Assembly (NCBI GenBank): GCA_900549665.1
Contig: URPH01000025.1
Span: 1 to 41,823 of the forward strand
Direction: 5' to 3'
Origin: an uncultured Lachnospiraceae bacterium
GTDB taxonomy: Bacteria > Bacillota > Clostridia > Lachnospirales > Lachnospiraceae
Length of the DNA: 41,823 bases
Positions 1-8,449 of the stretch are shown here, one piece after another. The position numbers and the translations under genes are program-made. The notes under the pieces were generated by a model, which was not told where the DNA came from, made no database searches, and saw only the letters and a program-made list of their open reading frames with translations. The stretch's first letter is position 1; the number at the start of each line of letters is the position of its first letter.

Positions 1-6
1 TTGATT

Positions 7-35
7 ATAGTATCACTTCATATTTCCAATGTCAA
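7..35 (-). promoter_or_regulatory. candidate promoter reading out of the left edge
   Basis: On the minus strand there is a perfect -35 TTGACA (30-35), a 17-bp spacer and a -10-like TACTAT (7-12), followed by a TATAAT that would give a 20-bp spacer. It lies just downstream of the CvpA-like gene and points out of the window, so it would serve the next minus-strand gene, which is not visible. Inferred from consensus match only. Confidence 0.5.
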
Positions 36-64
36 CAACTTTTTTCATTTTTTTAATATTTTTT

Positions 65-568
65 TCAAACAGCCATTTCTGTGAACAGTTCCATCAGAAA
101 ACGGACAAAATTGTGGTCGTATAAAAACATTAAAAATGTATTGGTAGTGATCTGGCTGTAAGCATTCTGAAACCATGTTACATATGGAAAGCCGGAGATA
201 AAAAACATCATAAGCCATATGATCATGATTCCGATAAAGGCTCCGGCAGCGGCTCCCAATATACGGTTAAATCCATGGAGGACCGGAAGCCTCGTCAGAA
301 GATCCAATGCCTTTATGATCCATCTGAACAAAAGCAATCCGAGAATAAAGAATAAGAGAACAACCACGATCCGCGCAAGAATATGCTCTCCCTGAAAAAA
401 GGCCCAGCGGAATAAAAATCCAAAGGCCCAGTTTTTTAAAAGCAGCATAAGTATAATTGACAACAGGCCGGATACGATCGGCGTCAGTACCCGGATCATT
501 CCACGTAAGAAACCGATGATCGCCATTCCTGTCAGAATGCCATAGCATATAATTATAAACAGTCCCAT
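65..568 (-). CDS. CvpA-family membrane protein
   Basis: This 167-residue, very hydrophobic protein has about four membrane segments (roughly residues 3-25, 28-46, 63-85 and 103-125). The stretch LHGFNRILGAAAG near residues 97-109 matches the conserved loop of the CvpA family (colicin V production protein), where a small-residue-rich segment leads into the last helix. In other bacteria CvpA proteins are inner-membrane proteins linked to envelope homeostasis; the molecular role is unclear. The start overlaps the stop of the upstream DUF5711 gene in a TAATG arrangement, so the two are translationally coupled, with only a weak ribosome binding site. It is the last gene of a LysM > DUF5711 > CvpA run. 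The family call is fairly secure; the function is not. Confidence 0.75.
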   Translation of the reverse strand: MGLFIIICYGILTGMAIIGFLRGMIRVLTPIVSGLLSIILMLLLKNWAFGFLFRWAFFQGEHILARIVVVLLFFILGLLLFRWIIKALDLLTRLPVLHGFNRILGAAAGAFIGIMIIWLMMFFISGFPYVTWFQNAYSQITTNTFLMFLYDHNFVRFLMELFTEMAV

Positions 569-1728
569 TATTTCAATTTCACCATTTCCACGCCATCACT
601 TCTGACAACAAGGAATTTCATCTCACTCTTTGTGGGGATCATCGCCTTGATATTCTCCCCAAGTTCACCATTGTATTTTTCGAGTCCCTTCATATTCCAC
701 ATGAGGACGGCTACATTGTTGTAGATCAGGATATTGCCGTTGGAAACTACAATATTATCATATTCTATATTGAAGTTTTTGGTGAGTACCTTTTTGGCAT
801 TGGAATCATAAACCTCGGCCCTGTATTTGTCATCTCCGTCTTCGTTGCGGTACACAAGCACTGTATAGCCGTCTCCGTAAAAAACACTCTGGATGTCTTT
901 TTCAAGCTCTGTCTCTGTCTTTAATTCGGGAATCTGCCTGCCGTAATAAATCTGCATAACGTCTTCCCCGATGACAACTGCCGTATTGTCATCTATATAA
1001 TGCAGGTACGGGATCACCTTTTCCGTATAGTCATAGCCACTTACAATCTTGTCTGTCATATTTTGTCCGACATCTCCGAAATTGTAAAAAGCGAGGCTCG
1101 TCTGTATTCCGTTGCCTCTCGCCTTTAAATAAGAAACAGCCATTTTTTTGTTGTCGGATGCCATGGACACCTTGACAGGAAAACCGGTCTGATCCATCGT
1201 TGTCTTGATTGTGGCAACATTGGTGCCGTCAGATGTATACAGTTCCAGCCACGTTGCGGAAGAATCATCCAGGGTAGCAATTACTACGCCACCGCTTGAA
1301 ACATTAACATCTACTACGATCTTATTGCAGGTGATCGTCGCACAGGGGCCGGAGGCATTCATCAGATAAATCACGCTGCCCTTGTAATCGCCGACAACAA
1401 CATATTCTCCGTTGGTGCGCACAATCGGTGACTGCATCTCGTAGGTCTGGTTCCAGAGCTGGACGCCCTTTTGATTGTAGGCAGATACGCCATCCCGGCT
1501 ATAACACAGAATGTTGCTCTGATTGTAGATCTCTACATTTCCTTCGGAAGAGCCCACAGGATCAAATGTCTTGGTGACCTCATATTCCGTATACACCTTG
1601 CCCTGTCTGTAAAAATGAACACTCACAGCCACAACCAGTACCAGAACGATACACAAAGCGATCCGGTAGATCTTTGTCAGGTGATGCTTGATTAATTTAT
1701 CCTGTAATGAAAGCTTTTCTTCCCGCAT
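568..1728 (-). CDS. DUF5711-type membrane-anchored beta-propeller-like protein
   Basis: The protein has 386 residues: a basic cytoplasmic N-terminus, one membrane segment (about residues 20-39) and a large extracytoplasmic domain. The domain consists of repeated short beta strands of the kind seen in PQQ/WD-like propellers (for example GEYVVVGDYKGSVIYLMN and NGNILIYNNVAVLMWNM). From memory this matches the DUF5711 family of Lachnospiraceae; no function is established. The start is set by AAGGAG seven bases upstream of the ATG. It lies between a LysM membrane protein (47-bp gap) and a CvpA-like gene (one-base overlap), so all three probably form an envelope-related operon. The propeller assignment is inference from strand pattern only. 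Confidence 0.65.
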   Translation of the reverse strand: MREEKLSLQDKLIKHHLTKIYRIALCIVLVLVVAVSVHFYRQGKVYTEYEVTKTFDPVGSSEGNVEIYNQSNILCYSRDGVSAYNQKGVQLWNQTYEMQSPIVRTNGEYVVVGDYKGSVIYLMNASGPCATITCNKIVVDVNVSSGGVVIATLDDSSATWLELYTSDGTNVATIKTTMDQTGFPVKVSMASDNKKMAVSYLKARGNGIQTSLAFYNFGDVGQNMTDKIVSGYDYTEKVIPYLHYIDDNTAVVIGEDVMQIYYGRQIPELKTETELEKDIQSVFYGDGYTVLVYRNEDGDDKYRAEVYDSNAKKVLTKNFNIEYDNIVVSNGNILIYNNVAVLMWNMKGLEKYNGELGENIKAMIPTKSEMKFLVVRSDGVEMVKLK

Positions 1729-1774
1729 GCTATTACTCCTTTACAACAAGGATATTGTAGCATATCTGCTTATT

Positions 1775-3127
1775 TTATGGAAGAACGATGTTGACTCCGT
1801 ACTGGATTTCGTTTTTATCCCGGATCTGGTTTAATCTGCAGATTTCATCGACACGGGACTCGTCTCCGTAAAACCGCAAGCTGATCTTGCTTAAGGTATC
1901 ACCCTTTTCGATTTGGTAGGACTGTCCGGTCTGCGCACTGTTATCTGCCGGTTCAATATCCGCTTCATCATTATCGTGGAGCACGATCTCATCCTGTGAT
2001 GCTGTATTTTCAGTTGTCGCATTGTCCGCTGTCATATTTTCTGCTGGGGAATCCGTTATGACCGCTTTGTCTGTCTCGCCGGCTGTTGCTTCTGCGGCTG
2101 TCCCGGTCTGACCACCTGCAGGCTCCGGAGCCATAGCAGCATCTTCATTTGTGGCGGTTTCCGGCGCATCACCTTCTCCTCCGGAGTTAGCATCGGCAAA
2201 CTCTGCTTCATCGTTTCCGACCGGCTCCGCAGGTTTTTCTTCCGGCTCTTTGTACACAGGTTCCTCGTCTGATAGTTCTCCGGCTTCGGACATGATGTCC
2301 GTATCCTTAGCTCCACCCTTTCCGTTCTCTGCCATCTGACTGGATATATCAAAAAGAACCCGCTCCATATCCTGCATTTTATTATAATTGTTTAATAAGG
2401 TAATCCCTACGATGGTTATAACAAGCAGCATTGCCATGCTTGTCCCATAAAGCATTCCCATGGTCTGACGGTGTTTTAATTCCTCCTGTCTGCCCCGGAC
2501 GATCCCCCTGCATTTGCGGGCAGCCATATCAACCTCCGGCTTTAATTCCTCCGGTTCGTCCTGCTTTATGGTCACCATATAATTCTGCATGTCCTCATTC
2601 TGGTCATAATAAATAAAATATCCGCTCTGTTTTTTCAGATTTCCTTTTTCAACCAGATATACCTGCTCCTTTTTTTCATTTGCGGAATATTCAATATAGA
2701 TATTCTGATCCTTGCGGAAGCTCTGGTTGTGCGTATACTGTACTCTTCCCTGCGCAAAATCAGCAAGATCGTATCGTATGTATACCCAGCCCATGACCTG
2801 CAGATTTGGAAAAAAATGGCCCGCCTTCCGGTTGATCTCACTCCAGATGGAATCTTTAAATAAAATTTTATCGTCCTCGACAACATCATCTGCAAGAAGA
2901 GCTCCACAGATATAGTGATGCAGCATCTCCTCTTCCTGTCTGTTTTCTCCGTACAGGATCAGGACCTTTGCCTTATCATCCTTCATGGCAATCTGACGGA
3001 TAAAGGTCTCAATATAGTCCTCGATATATATTTTTTCATCTCCCTTGGGATCCCCGACCGGTCTTAGATTGACCGGGATTTCCCGCTTGTCCGTCACGCT
3101 GCCATTTTCCTTTACAATTTCTATCAT
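1775..3127 (-). CDS. membrane protein with C-terminal LysM domain
   Basis: A 450-residue protein. Residues 1-200 form a soluble domain with a strand pattern (VLILYGE near 55-61, a GALL helix near 75, GWVYIR near 113-118) reminiscent of the JAB/MPN fold but without the metal-binding histidines; this likeness is only suggestive. One membrane helix covers about 226-246. A long acidic Glu/Ala/Pro/Thr-rich linker (about 265-400) follows, then a LysM domain (about 405-450, starting YQIEKGDTLSKI). LysM binds peptidoglycan or N-acetylglucosamine glycans, so the C-terminus should sit at the wall and the N-terminus in the cytoplasm. Ribosome binding site GAGAGGA. First gene of a three-gene run with the DUF5711 and CvpA-like proteins. 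LysM is certain; the N-terminal role is unknown. Confidence 0.8.
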   Translation of the reverse strand: MIEIVKENGSVTDKREIPVNLRPVGDPKGDEKIYIEDYIETFIRQIAMKDDKAKVLILYGENRQEEEMLHHYICGALLADDVVEDDKILFKDSIWSEINRKAGHFFPNLQVMGWVYIRYDLADFAQGRVQYTHNQSFRKDQNIYIEYSANEKKEQVYLVEKGNLKKQSGYFIYYDQNEDMQNYMVTIKQDEPEELKPEVDMAARKCRGIVRGRQEELKHRQTMGMLYGTSMAMLLVITIVGITLLNNYNKMQDMERVLFDISSQMAENGKGGAKDTDIMSEAGELSDEEPVYKEPEEKPAEPVGNDEAEFADANSGGEGDAPETATNEDAAMAPEPAGGQTGTAAEATAGETDKAVITDSPAENMTADNATTENTASQDEIVLHDNDEADIEPADNSAQTGQSYQIEKGDTLSKISLRFYGDESRVDEICRLNQIRDKNEIQYGVNIVLP

Positions 3128-3482
3128 ACGATTATCCTCTCTTCCTTATTTTCGTCTGTTCCTGCAAAACAGCCTGTCCACGCATTATCTGCCTCACCGC
3201 CTCTGCTGTAGATGGCTTTTGCTGCCTGGCACAGTTTTATTCTTGTTTCTACTATGTATATAGCACGATATGCGCGCGGATTTTATCATATTTTGCAAAG
3301 GGTTTTCTGTTTTATTCCGACAAAAAAACAAACAAAAAAAGACCGTTTTTATAAAACAGTCTTTTTTATTGATAATGATACAAAAAATTAAAATGCTTTT
3401 ATCCTGATCCTGTCGATAAAATCTTCGTAAACCGCTCAATATGCAATATCTGAATCAATATAACAAAACGCGGGCAGAAGCT
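3128..3482. other. 355-bp intergenic region between LysM gene and galM
   Basis: No convincing gene. It contains the bidirectional-looking terminator listed separately at 3334-3369 and, nearer the LysM gene, sequence that must carry the promoter of the LysM operon. No close -35/-10 match stands out there (a GATAAAAT around 3282-3289 is the best -10-like string). Confidence 0.5.
3334..3369 (-). terminator. rho-independent terminator after galM
   Basis: The arms GACCGTTTT (3341-3349) and AAAACAGTC (3353-3361) pair with one mismatch and are flanked by A-runs on the left and T-runs on the right. On the minus strand the hairpin is followed by a long T-rich tract, so it should end galM transcription. 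The symmetrical flanks could also let it act on the plus strand. Confidence 0.75.
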
Positions 3483-4526
3483 TTATACAAATTTATAAAT
3501 CGTGGTAGAAGTAAACTTCTTACCGGGCTCTAATAACGGTCTCTTGAAATGCTCGTCATTGGCGCTGTTGGGGAAGAACTGGGTCTCTAAAGCAACACCG
3601 CATCTTCTTCTGTAATGAGCTCCGCCCTTGCCCAAATGTCTGCCGATGTGATTGCCGGTATATACCTGTATGCCGGGCATATCTGTATACACTTCCATCG
3701 TACGGCCTGCCTTGTCATCTGACAGTACGGCAACTTTTTCTACTTTTCCGCTTGTTGCATCACTTACATAGTTGTGATCGTATCCGCATACCATTGTCAT
3801 CTGTTCAAAATGACGGCGGATCCTTGCCCCAAGAGGCATCGGCTTTGTAAAGTCAAGGGGTGTACCGGCAACATCTGCAAGCTCTCCGGTAGGTATAGCT
3901 CCGGGGACGATCCGGGTATAATGTGAGCAGTTCAGCCACAAGGTCTCATCAAGCACGCTTCCGGCATCGTGTCCCTTCAGATTGAAATAAGAATGGTTGG
4001 TCGGATTGAAGATTGTTTTTTTATCCGTTTCACCTGTATATGTAATTTTCAATTCATTGTCGTCCGTAACAGTATAGGTAATTGTGAATTGGCGGTTGCC
4101 GGGAAGTCCGAGCTCGCCGTCTTTCATATCACAGGAAAATGTCACACTGTTTGCATTATCGTCCTTGGTAACAGCCCAAAGTCTTTTGTGGAATCCTCCA
4201 TCATAGTCGGTATGCAGGTTGTTGACACCGTCATTGACTTTCAGCTGATATTCTTTGCCATCAATCCGGAAACGAGCATTTGCAGTCCTGTTGGCAATCG
4301 GTCCGACAGAAGCTCCGAAGAAGTTGCCGTTGGTGAAATATTTTTTGAGGCTGTCATAGCCCAGTGTCACATCAGCAAGCCTGCCCTGCCTGTCCGGAGC
4401 AAACAAATTGACCATAATGGCTCCGTAATTCATGACATCTGCATGCATGCCGTTTTTGTTGGTCAGTGAATATAAGGTAACTTCCTGTCCATCCTGGGTC
4501 TTTCCAAAATTTTTTTCTGTAATCAT
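3483..4526 (-). CDS. galM: aldose 1-epimerase (galactose mutarotase)
   Basis: The enzyme interconverts the alpha and beta anomers of galactose and glucose and feeds the Leloir pathway in the cytoplasm. From the ATG at 4526 the protein has 347 residues, the normal family length. That start is chosen over an in-frame ATG 31 codons upstream because AGGGAGG precedes it at good spacing and the protein begins with the usual N-terminal strand. Family signatures are present: NLHTDYDGGFHKRLW, NHSYFNLKG (catalytic histidine region), a DHNYV motif, and LETQFFPNSAN near the C-terminus, which carries the catalytic glutamate. No other gal gene is adjacent. It is separated by 128 bp from recR upstream and ends before a strong terminator, so it may be a separate unit. 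Confidence 0.93.
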   Translation of the reverse strand: MITEKNFGKTQDGQEVTLYSLTNKNGMHADVMNYGAIMVNLFAPDRQGRLADVTLGYDSLKKYFTNGNFFGASVGPIANRTANARFRIDGKEYQLKVNDGVNNLHTDYDGGFHKRLWAVTKDDNANSVTFSCDMKDGELGLPGNRQFTITYTVTDDNELKITYTGETDKKTIFNPTNHSYFNLKGHDAGSVLDETLWLNCSHYTRIVPGAIPTGELADVAGTPLDFTKPMPLGARIRRHFEQMTMVCGYDHNYVSDATSGKVEKVAVLSDDKAGRTMEVYTDMPGIQVYTGNHIGRHLGKGGAHYRRRCGVALETQFFPNSANDEHFKRPLLEPGKKFTSTTIYKFV

Positions 4527-4654
4527 GTGGGTCCCTCCCTGAAAATAACATTTTTTACATTGTGCAGGATGCCACTTGTTATCCCGCGATACCGGGATCA
4601 AAAGGCATTTTGATCTCATTGATACCTCGGCATGAAAATGGTAATCCTGTATTT

Positions 4655-5254
4655 CTACAACTCGGTCCGTCCCTCCAGCGCGCGCAGCAGGGTAATCTCA
4701 TCAATATATTCCAGATCGCCTCCGACCGGTACTCCGCTTGCGATACGCGTGACCTTGATACCTGTCGGCTTGATCAGCTTGCTGATATACATAGCGGTGG
4801 TTTCACCCTCTAAACTGGAATTGGTGGCAATGATCACTTCGGTGACCTCTTCCGTCTGCAGGCGCTGCATCAGCTCCTTTAGCCGGATGTCCCCGGGTCC
4901 GATTCCAAGCATCGGTGAAATCGCCCCATGAAGGACATGGTATACGCCCTCAAATTTGCCTGTTTTTTCGTAGGCTGCCAGATCCCGCGGATTTTCTACG
5001 ACCATAATGGTATGGTGATCCCGCTTTTCATTGGCACAGATCGGACAGATCTCCTGATCGGTAAGCGTACAGCAACAGGAACAGTATCTGACCTTATCCC
5101 GTGCTTCCATGATAGAGTCCGACAATTTTTTGACCTTCTCTCTGGGCTGGTTGACCAAATAAAATGCAAGCCGTTGTGCGGATTTGCTGCCGATCCCCGG
5201 CAGGGCAGACAGTTCTTCAATTAACCGGCTGATGTATCCACTGTACAAATCCAT
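4655..5254 (-). CDS. recR: recombination mediator protein RecR
   Basis: RecR acts with RecF and RecO to load RecA on gapped DNA. The 199-residue protein has the standard layout: a helix-hairpin-helix (LPGIGSKSAQRLAF, residues 18-31), a C4 zinc finger with Cys58, Cys61, Cys70 and Cys73, a Toprim domain beginning near IMVVENPRD (83-91), and the C-terminal Walker-B-like region ending in ITLLRALEGR. The ATG overlaps the stop of ybaB in TAATG, indicating translational coupling. The order dnaX-ybaB-recR is one of the best-conserved bacterial gene clusters, which makes the assignment nearly certain. Confidence 0.97.
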   Translation of the reverse strand: MDLYSGYISRLIEELSALPGIGSKSAQRLAFYLVNQPREKVKKLSDSIMEARDKVRYCSCCCTLTDQEICPICANEKRDHHTIMVVENPRDLAAYEKTGKFEGVYHVLHGAISPMLGIGPGDIRLKELMQRLQTEEVTEVIIATNSSLEGETTAMYISKLIKPTGIKVTRIASGVPVGGDLEYIDEITLLRALEGRTEL

Positions 5255-5601
5255 TAGAAAGGAAGTCCTCCCAGTCCACCGGTCATTTTTCCCATAATTG
5301 CGGAATTTGCTTCCTCTGCCTGATGCAGGGCATCATTGACAGCAACCATGATCATATCCTGAAGCATTTCTGTTTCTTCCGGATCTACGGCATCCTTGTC
5401 GATGATAACCCTGGTCACTTCTCTGGCTCCTGTAACGGTCACTTCAACAGCACCGCCGCCTGCCTTTGCAGTAAATTCCTTTGTTTCGAGCTCTTTCTGG
5501 CTCTCTTCCATCTGGCGCTGCATTCTCTGCGCCTGTTTCATCAGATTGTTCATGTTGCCGGGCATTGCCATACCGCCCGGAAAACCTCCGCGTTTTGCCA
5601 T
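5254..5601 (-). CDS. YbaB/EbfC-family nucleoid-associated protein
   Basis: This 115-residue DNA-binding protein has the family pattern: a Gly/Met-rich N-terminus, a long helix (NNLMKQAQRMQRQMEESQKE), a strand pair including GGGAVEVTVTG, and a C-terminal helix (MLQDMIMVAVNDALHQA). Family members form dimers with a tweezer shape and coat DNA. The start ATG is preceded by GGAGG located within the last codons of dnaX, two bases after whose stop the region begins; it is followed directly by recR (TAATG overlap). The C-terminus MGKMTGGLGGLPF is also typical. Confidence 0.95.
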   Translation of the reverse strand: MAKRGGFPGGMAMPGNMNNLMKQAQRMQRQMEESQKELETKEFTAKAGGGAVEVTVTGAREVTRVIIDKDAVDPEETEMLQDMIMVAVNDALHQAEEANSAIMGKMTGGLGGLPF

Positions 5602-5603
5602 TT

Positions 5604-7175
5604 TTATTCCTCCACTTCATTTACCGGCATAGATATCACATCCCCAAAATCAACGGAATTGATATCTTCGCTGTCATTTTGTTTTCCCCTTTCATTGGGG
5701 AAATAATTGATCACAACCTTCTTTCCGATCGCCTCATTGATATAGGCATTGAGGGTTTCACGAAGGCCTGTTGTATCTTTTGTTATTACATTGTACTCAA
5801 TGGAATTGAGATATATCTGCAAATCTCCCTGACTGCCCTCACGCACCGAAGCACTCTTCATCATAGCCTTGGCTCCTTTACGTGGGAAATTCATCAAAAG
5901 CTCATGAAAGCGCTGCACAACCTTGGTGATATCTTCCTTTGATGCATCCGGAAGATCCGCTGCCTTTTTTGCAACAGCTCCTGCCTGTGCATCGGAAGCA
6001 GCGAAATTTACGGCAATCTGTCCGCTTTCAAGCTTTTGCTCCAGCGTACGGATACGGTCCAGAACGGAATCGGTATCCGTTTCCATCTGCGGCCGGCATG
6101 CCTTGATCATAGCCATTTCAATCATGACACGCTTGGACATGGAAAAGCGCAGCTGTCCGGATAATTCGGAAAAAATCCGGATCAGACGCATGATCGTGTT
6201 AAGCTCTGCCATCTCCGCTTCTTCCTTTAACAGGGCAAGGTGCTCTGCGGAAACATCCAGGACATCCTCTGCATCAGCGCAGTTTTTAACCAATAAAAGA
6301 TTGCGCAGATACCATGTATAATCCGTAATAAACTGGGCAAGCTCACGCCCCTGCATCACAATCTCCTCTAAAAGCGTGATACAGCCGATGACATTTTGCT
6401 CCAGCATATAACGCAAAAGTCTGCTGAAAACCGTACTGTCCACAGCACCCAGCACATCCAGTGCCATTTCATAGGTCAGAGGCTTTCCAAAGTGAAACGC
6501 CAGACACTGGTCCAATAAGCTTAACGCATCACGAAGTGAACCGTCAGCCGTCTTTGCCACATATCTGAGGGCTCTGTCTTCAACTTCGATATTTTCTTTT
6601 TGCATCAGTTCACGCAGTCTGTCCGTGATCGTATCCATATCGATACGCTTAAAATCGTATCGCTGACAACGGGACAGAATCGTGATCGGAATCTTGTGGA
6701 CCTCAGTCGTAGCCAGAATAAAGATAACATATTCCGGCGGTTCCTCCAGGGTCTTTAAAAGGGCATTGAACGCCCCGATTGAAAGCATATGCACCTCATC
6801 AATGATATAGACCTTGTAGCGTCCCTCCTGAGGAGAATACGTCACTTCATCCACGATCTCACGGATATTGTCGACACCGTTGTTGGACGCAGCATCTATT
6901 TCGATCACATTGAGACTCGCCCCGGAAGCGATTGCCTTGCAGGTCTTGCATTCACCGCACGGACTTCCGTCTACCGGATGCTCGCAGTTGACCGCCCTGG
7001 CAAAAATCTTGGCTATTGTCGTCTTTCCGGTACCTCGCGTTCCGCAAAAAAGATATGCATGCCCAATACGGTCTGCCATTATTTGATTTTTCAGTGTCTC
7101 GACAATATGTCCCTGTCCCTTGACATCTTCAAATGCGGCCGGTCGAAACTTCCGGTACAATGCCTGATAAGCCAT
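5604..7175 (-). CDS. dnaX: DNA polymerase III subunit gamma/tau
   Basis: The clamp-loader ATPase of the replisome, 523 residues. Visible motifs are Walker A GTRGTGKTT (residues 45-53), the zinc module with Cys64, Cys73, Cys76 and Cys79, the Walker B-like DEVH (126-129), and the sensor/SRC motif LSRC (167-170). Residues about 1-375 form the AAA+ core and collar; the rest is the tau extension expected to contact polymerase and helicase. It begins 29 bp after pfkA and is followed by ybaB and recR. Codons 402-404 (GCA AAA AAG) form a slippery heptamer flanked by an upstream AGGAG and a downstream stem-loop, so a short gamma-like form of about 424 residues could be made (see 5931-5982). Confidence 0.97.
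   Translation of the reverse strand: MAYQALYRKFRPAAFEDVKGQGHIVETLKNQIMADRIGHAYLFCGTRGTGKTTIAKIFARAVNCEHPVDGSPCGECKTCKAIASGASLNVIEIDAASNNGVDNIREIVDEVTYSPQEGRYKVYIIDEVHMLSIGAFNALLKTLEEPPEYVIFILATTEVHKIPITILSRCQRYDFKRIDMDTITDRLRELMQKENIEVEDRALRYVAKTADGSLRDALSLLDQCLAFHFGKPLTYEMALDVLGAVDSTVFSRLLRYMLEQNVIGCITLLEEIVMQGRELAQFITDYTWYLRNLLLVKNCADAEDVLDVSAEHLALLKEEAEMAELNTIMRLIRIFSELSGQLRFSMSKRVMIEMAMIKACRPQMETDTDSVLDRIRTLEQKLESGQIAVNFAASDAQAGAVAKKAADLPDASKEDITKVVQRFHELLMNFPRKGAKAMMKSASVREGSQGDLQIYLNSIEYNVITKDTTGLRETLNAYINEAIGKKVVINYFPNERGKQNDSEDINSVDFGDVISMPVNEVEE
5931..5982 (-). promoter_or_regulatory. candidate programmed -1 frameshift signal in dnaX
   Basis: Read on the minus strand, in order: a Shine-Dalgarno-like AGGAG (5978-5982); 7 bases; the heptamer A-AAA-AAG in the correct phase (5964-5970, codons GCA AAA AAG); 7 bases; then a stem ATCTTCC (5950-5956) pairing perfectly with GGAAGAT (5931-5937) around a 12-base loop. 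These are the same three elements, with the same heptamer, as in E. coli dnaX. A -1 shift after residue 404 would add about 20 residues (beginning GSGSSG) and stop at a TGA. This is inference from layout; frameshifting is not demonstrated. Confidence 0.6.
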
Positions 7176-7204
7176 GTGTCCACTCTTTTCAATCTTATTA
7201 AATC

Positions 7205-8281
7205 TTATTCATCACCGAAGCTGATGCCGAGCATCTTGGCTTCCTGAATAATGGATGCATCAGGAGAAACACATTTGAGCTTTCCTGCCACATCCTCCAA
7301 CGGTACTTTTACGATTTCACGGTTTTTGTAACCAACCATAAAGCCATACTCTCCCTGCATGATCAGCTTGCCTGCCTCTGAACCGAGACGTGAAGCAAAT
7401 ACGCGGTCATAAGGGCAGGGAATTCCACCTCTTTGTGTATGTCCGGGAACAGTCACACGCACTTCGTACTGTGATTTTTTCTGGATCTGATCTGCAATTT
7501 CGTAAGATACCGACGGATAAGGATAATTTTTCAGTTTTTCTTTATATTCTTTTTTGGAAAGCGCAGAATCTTCCTTGGAAATAGCACCCTCGGCAACTGC
7601 CAGAATCGTAAATCTGCTGCCGTTGCTGTGACGTCTTTCGATTGCCTCAATGACCTTGTCAATATCATAGGGAATTTCAGGGATCAGAATGACATCTGCC
7701 CCGCCTGCCATACCGGCATTTAATGTCAGCCAGCCAACCTTGTGTCCCATAACCTCAACGATAAAGACACGTCCATGGGATGCTGCTGTTGTATGGATAC
7801 AGTCAATCGCTTCGGTTGCGACATTGACCGCACTCTGGAAGCCAAAGGTCATATCCGTTCCAAATAAATCATTGTCAATGGTCTTGGGAAGTGTCACGAC
7901 ATTTAAGCCCTCTTCTCTCAAAAGATTGGCTGTCTTGTGTGTGCCGTTTCCGCCTAAAATCACCAGACAGTCCAGACGCAGCTTGTAGTAATTCTGCTTC
8001 ATGGCTTCAACCTTGTCCAAACCATTTTCATCCGGATCTTTGATCGTCTTGAAAGGAGTACGGCTGCTTCCCAAAATGGTGCCGCCCTGTGTGAGGATAC
8101 CTGAAAAATCTTTGCTGGTAAGCATTGTAAAATTGCCATAGATCAGGCCCTTATAGCCATCCAGAAAACCATAAATCTCTACTTCTTCATCACTGTTTGT
8201 AACACATTTTACAACGCCTCTCATTGCTGCATTTAATGCCTGACAGTCACCACCGCTTGTCAGCATGCCAATTCGTTTCAT
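7205..8281 (-). CDS. pfkA: 6-phosphofructokinase (phosphoryl donor uncertain)
   Basis: Phosphorylates fructose 6-phosphate in glycolysis. The ATG at 8281 is chosen over one 33 codons upstream because AGGAGG lies just before it and the protein then begins MKRIGMLTSGGDCQALNAA, the normal family start (358 residues). Motifs: GGNGT (110-114), PKTIDND (132-138, catalytic aspartate), MGHKVGWL (178-185) and the C-terminal PGHTQRGG. The key donor-site pair is mixed. Gly in the GGNG position (E. coli 104) is typical of ATP enzymes, whereas Lys in PKTIDND (E. coli 124) is typical of PPi enzymes, and the usual Asp103 is Asn. It has its own promoter (8352-8380) and probably leads the dnaX-ybaB-recR transcript. 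Confidence 0.93.
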   Translation of the reverse strand: MKRIGMLTSGGDCQALNAAMRGVVKCVTNSDEEVEIYGFLDGYKGLIYGNFTMLTSKDFSGILTQGGTILGSSRTPFKTIKDPDENGLDKVEAMKQNYYKLRLDCLVILGGNGTHKTANLLREEGLNVVTLPKTIDNDLFGTDMTFGFQSAVNVATEAIDCIHTTAASHGRVFIVEVMGHKVGWLTLNAGMAGGADVILIPEIPYDIDKVIEAIERRHSNGSRFTILAVAEGAISKEDSALSKKEYKEKLKNYPYPSVSYEIADQIQKKSQYEVRVTVPGHTQRGGIPCPYDRVFASRLGSEAGKLIMQGEYGFMVGYKNREIVKVPLEDVAGKLKCVSPDASIIQEAKMLGISFGDE

Positions 8282-8351
8282 GTTTCGCCCTCCTTGTTGT
8301 GTTCCTTTTCGTAATTTCCGATCCGGATTCTCAAATGTCCTTTTTGAAAAT

Positions 8352-8380
8352 AGTTTACCATTTTTATTTATAAATTTCAA
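8352..8380 (-). promoter_or_regulatory. pfkA promoter
   Basis: Minus-strand -35 TTGAAA (8375-8380), 17-bp spacer, -10 TAAACT (8352-8357), about 70 bp before the pfkA start. Good spacing and position; consensus match only. Confidence 0.6.
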
Positions 8381-8449
8381 TTTCCACCGGTTTCTTTTTC
8401 ACATCTTTTCAGCCTTCCCCTGTTCCGGCTGTCATGTGCCGGATTTGGC

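Noticed and set aside
4580..4625. Two adjacent hairpins (GATCAAAA/TTTTGATC and ATCCCG/CGGGAT) between recR and galM.
   Set aside because: Neither is followed by a T-run on the minus strand, so I do not call a terminator; they may be incidental or a weak mRNA structure.
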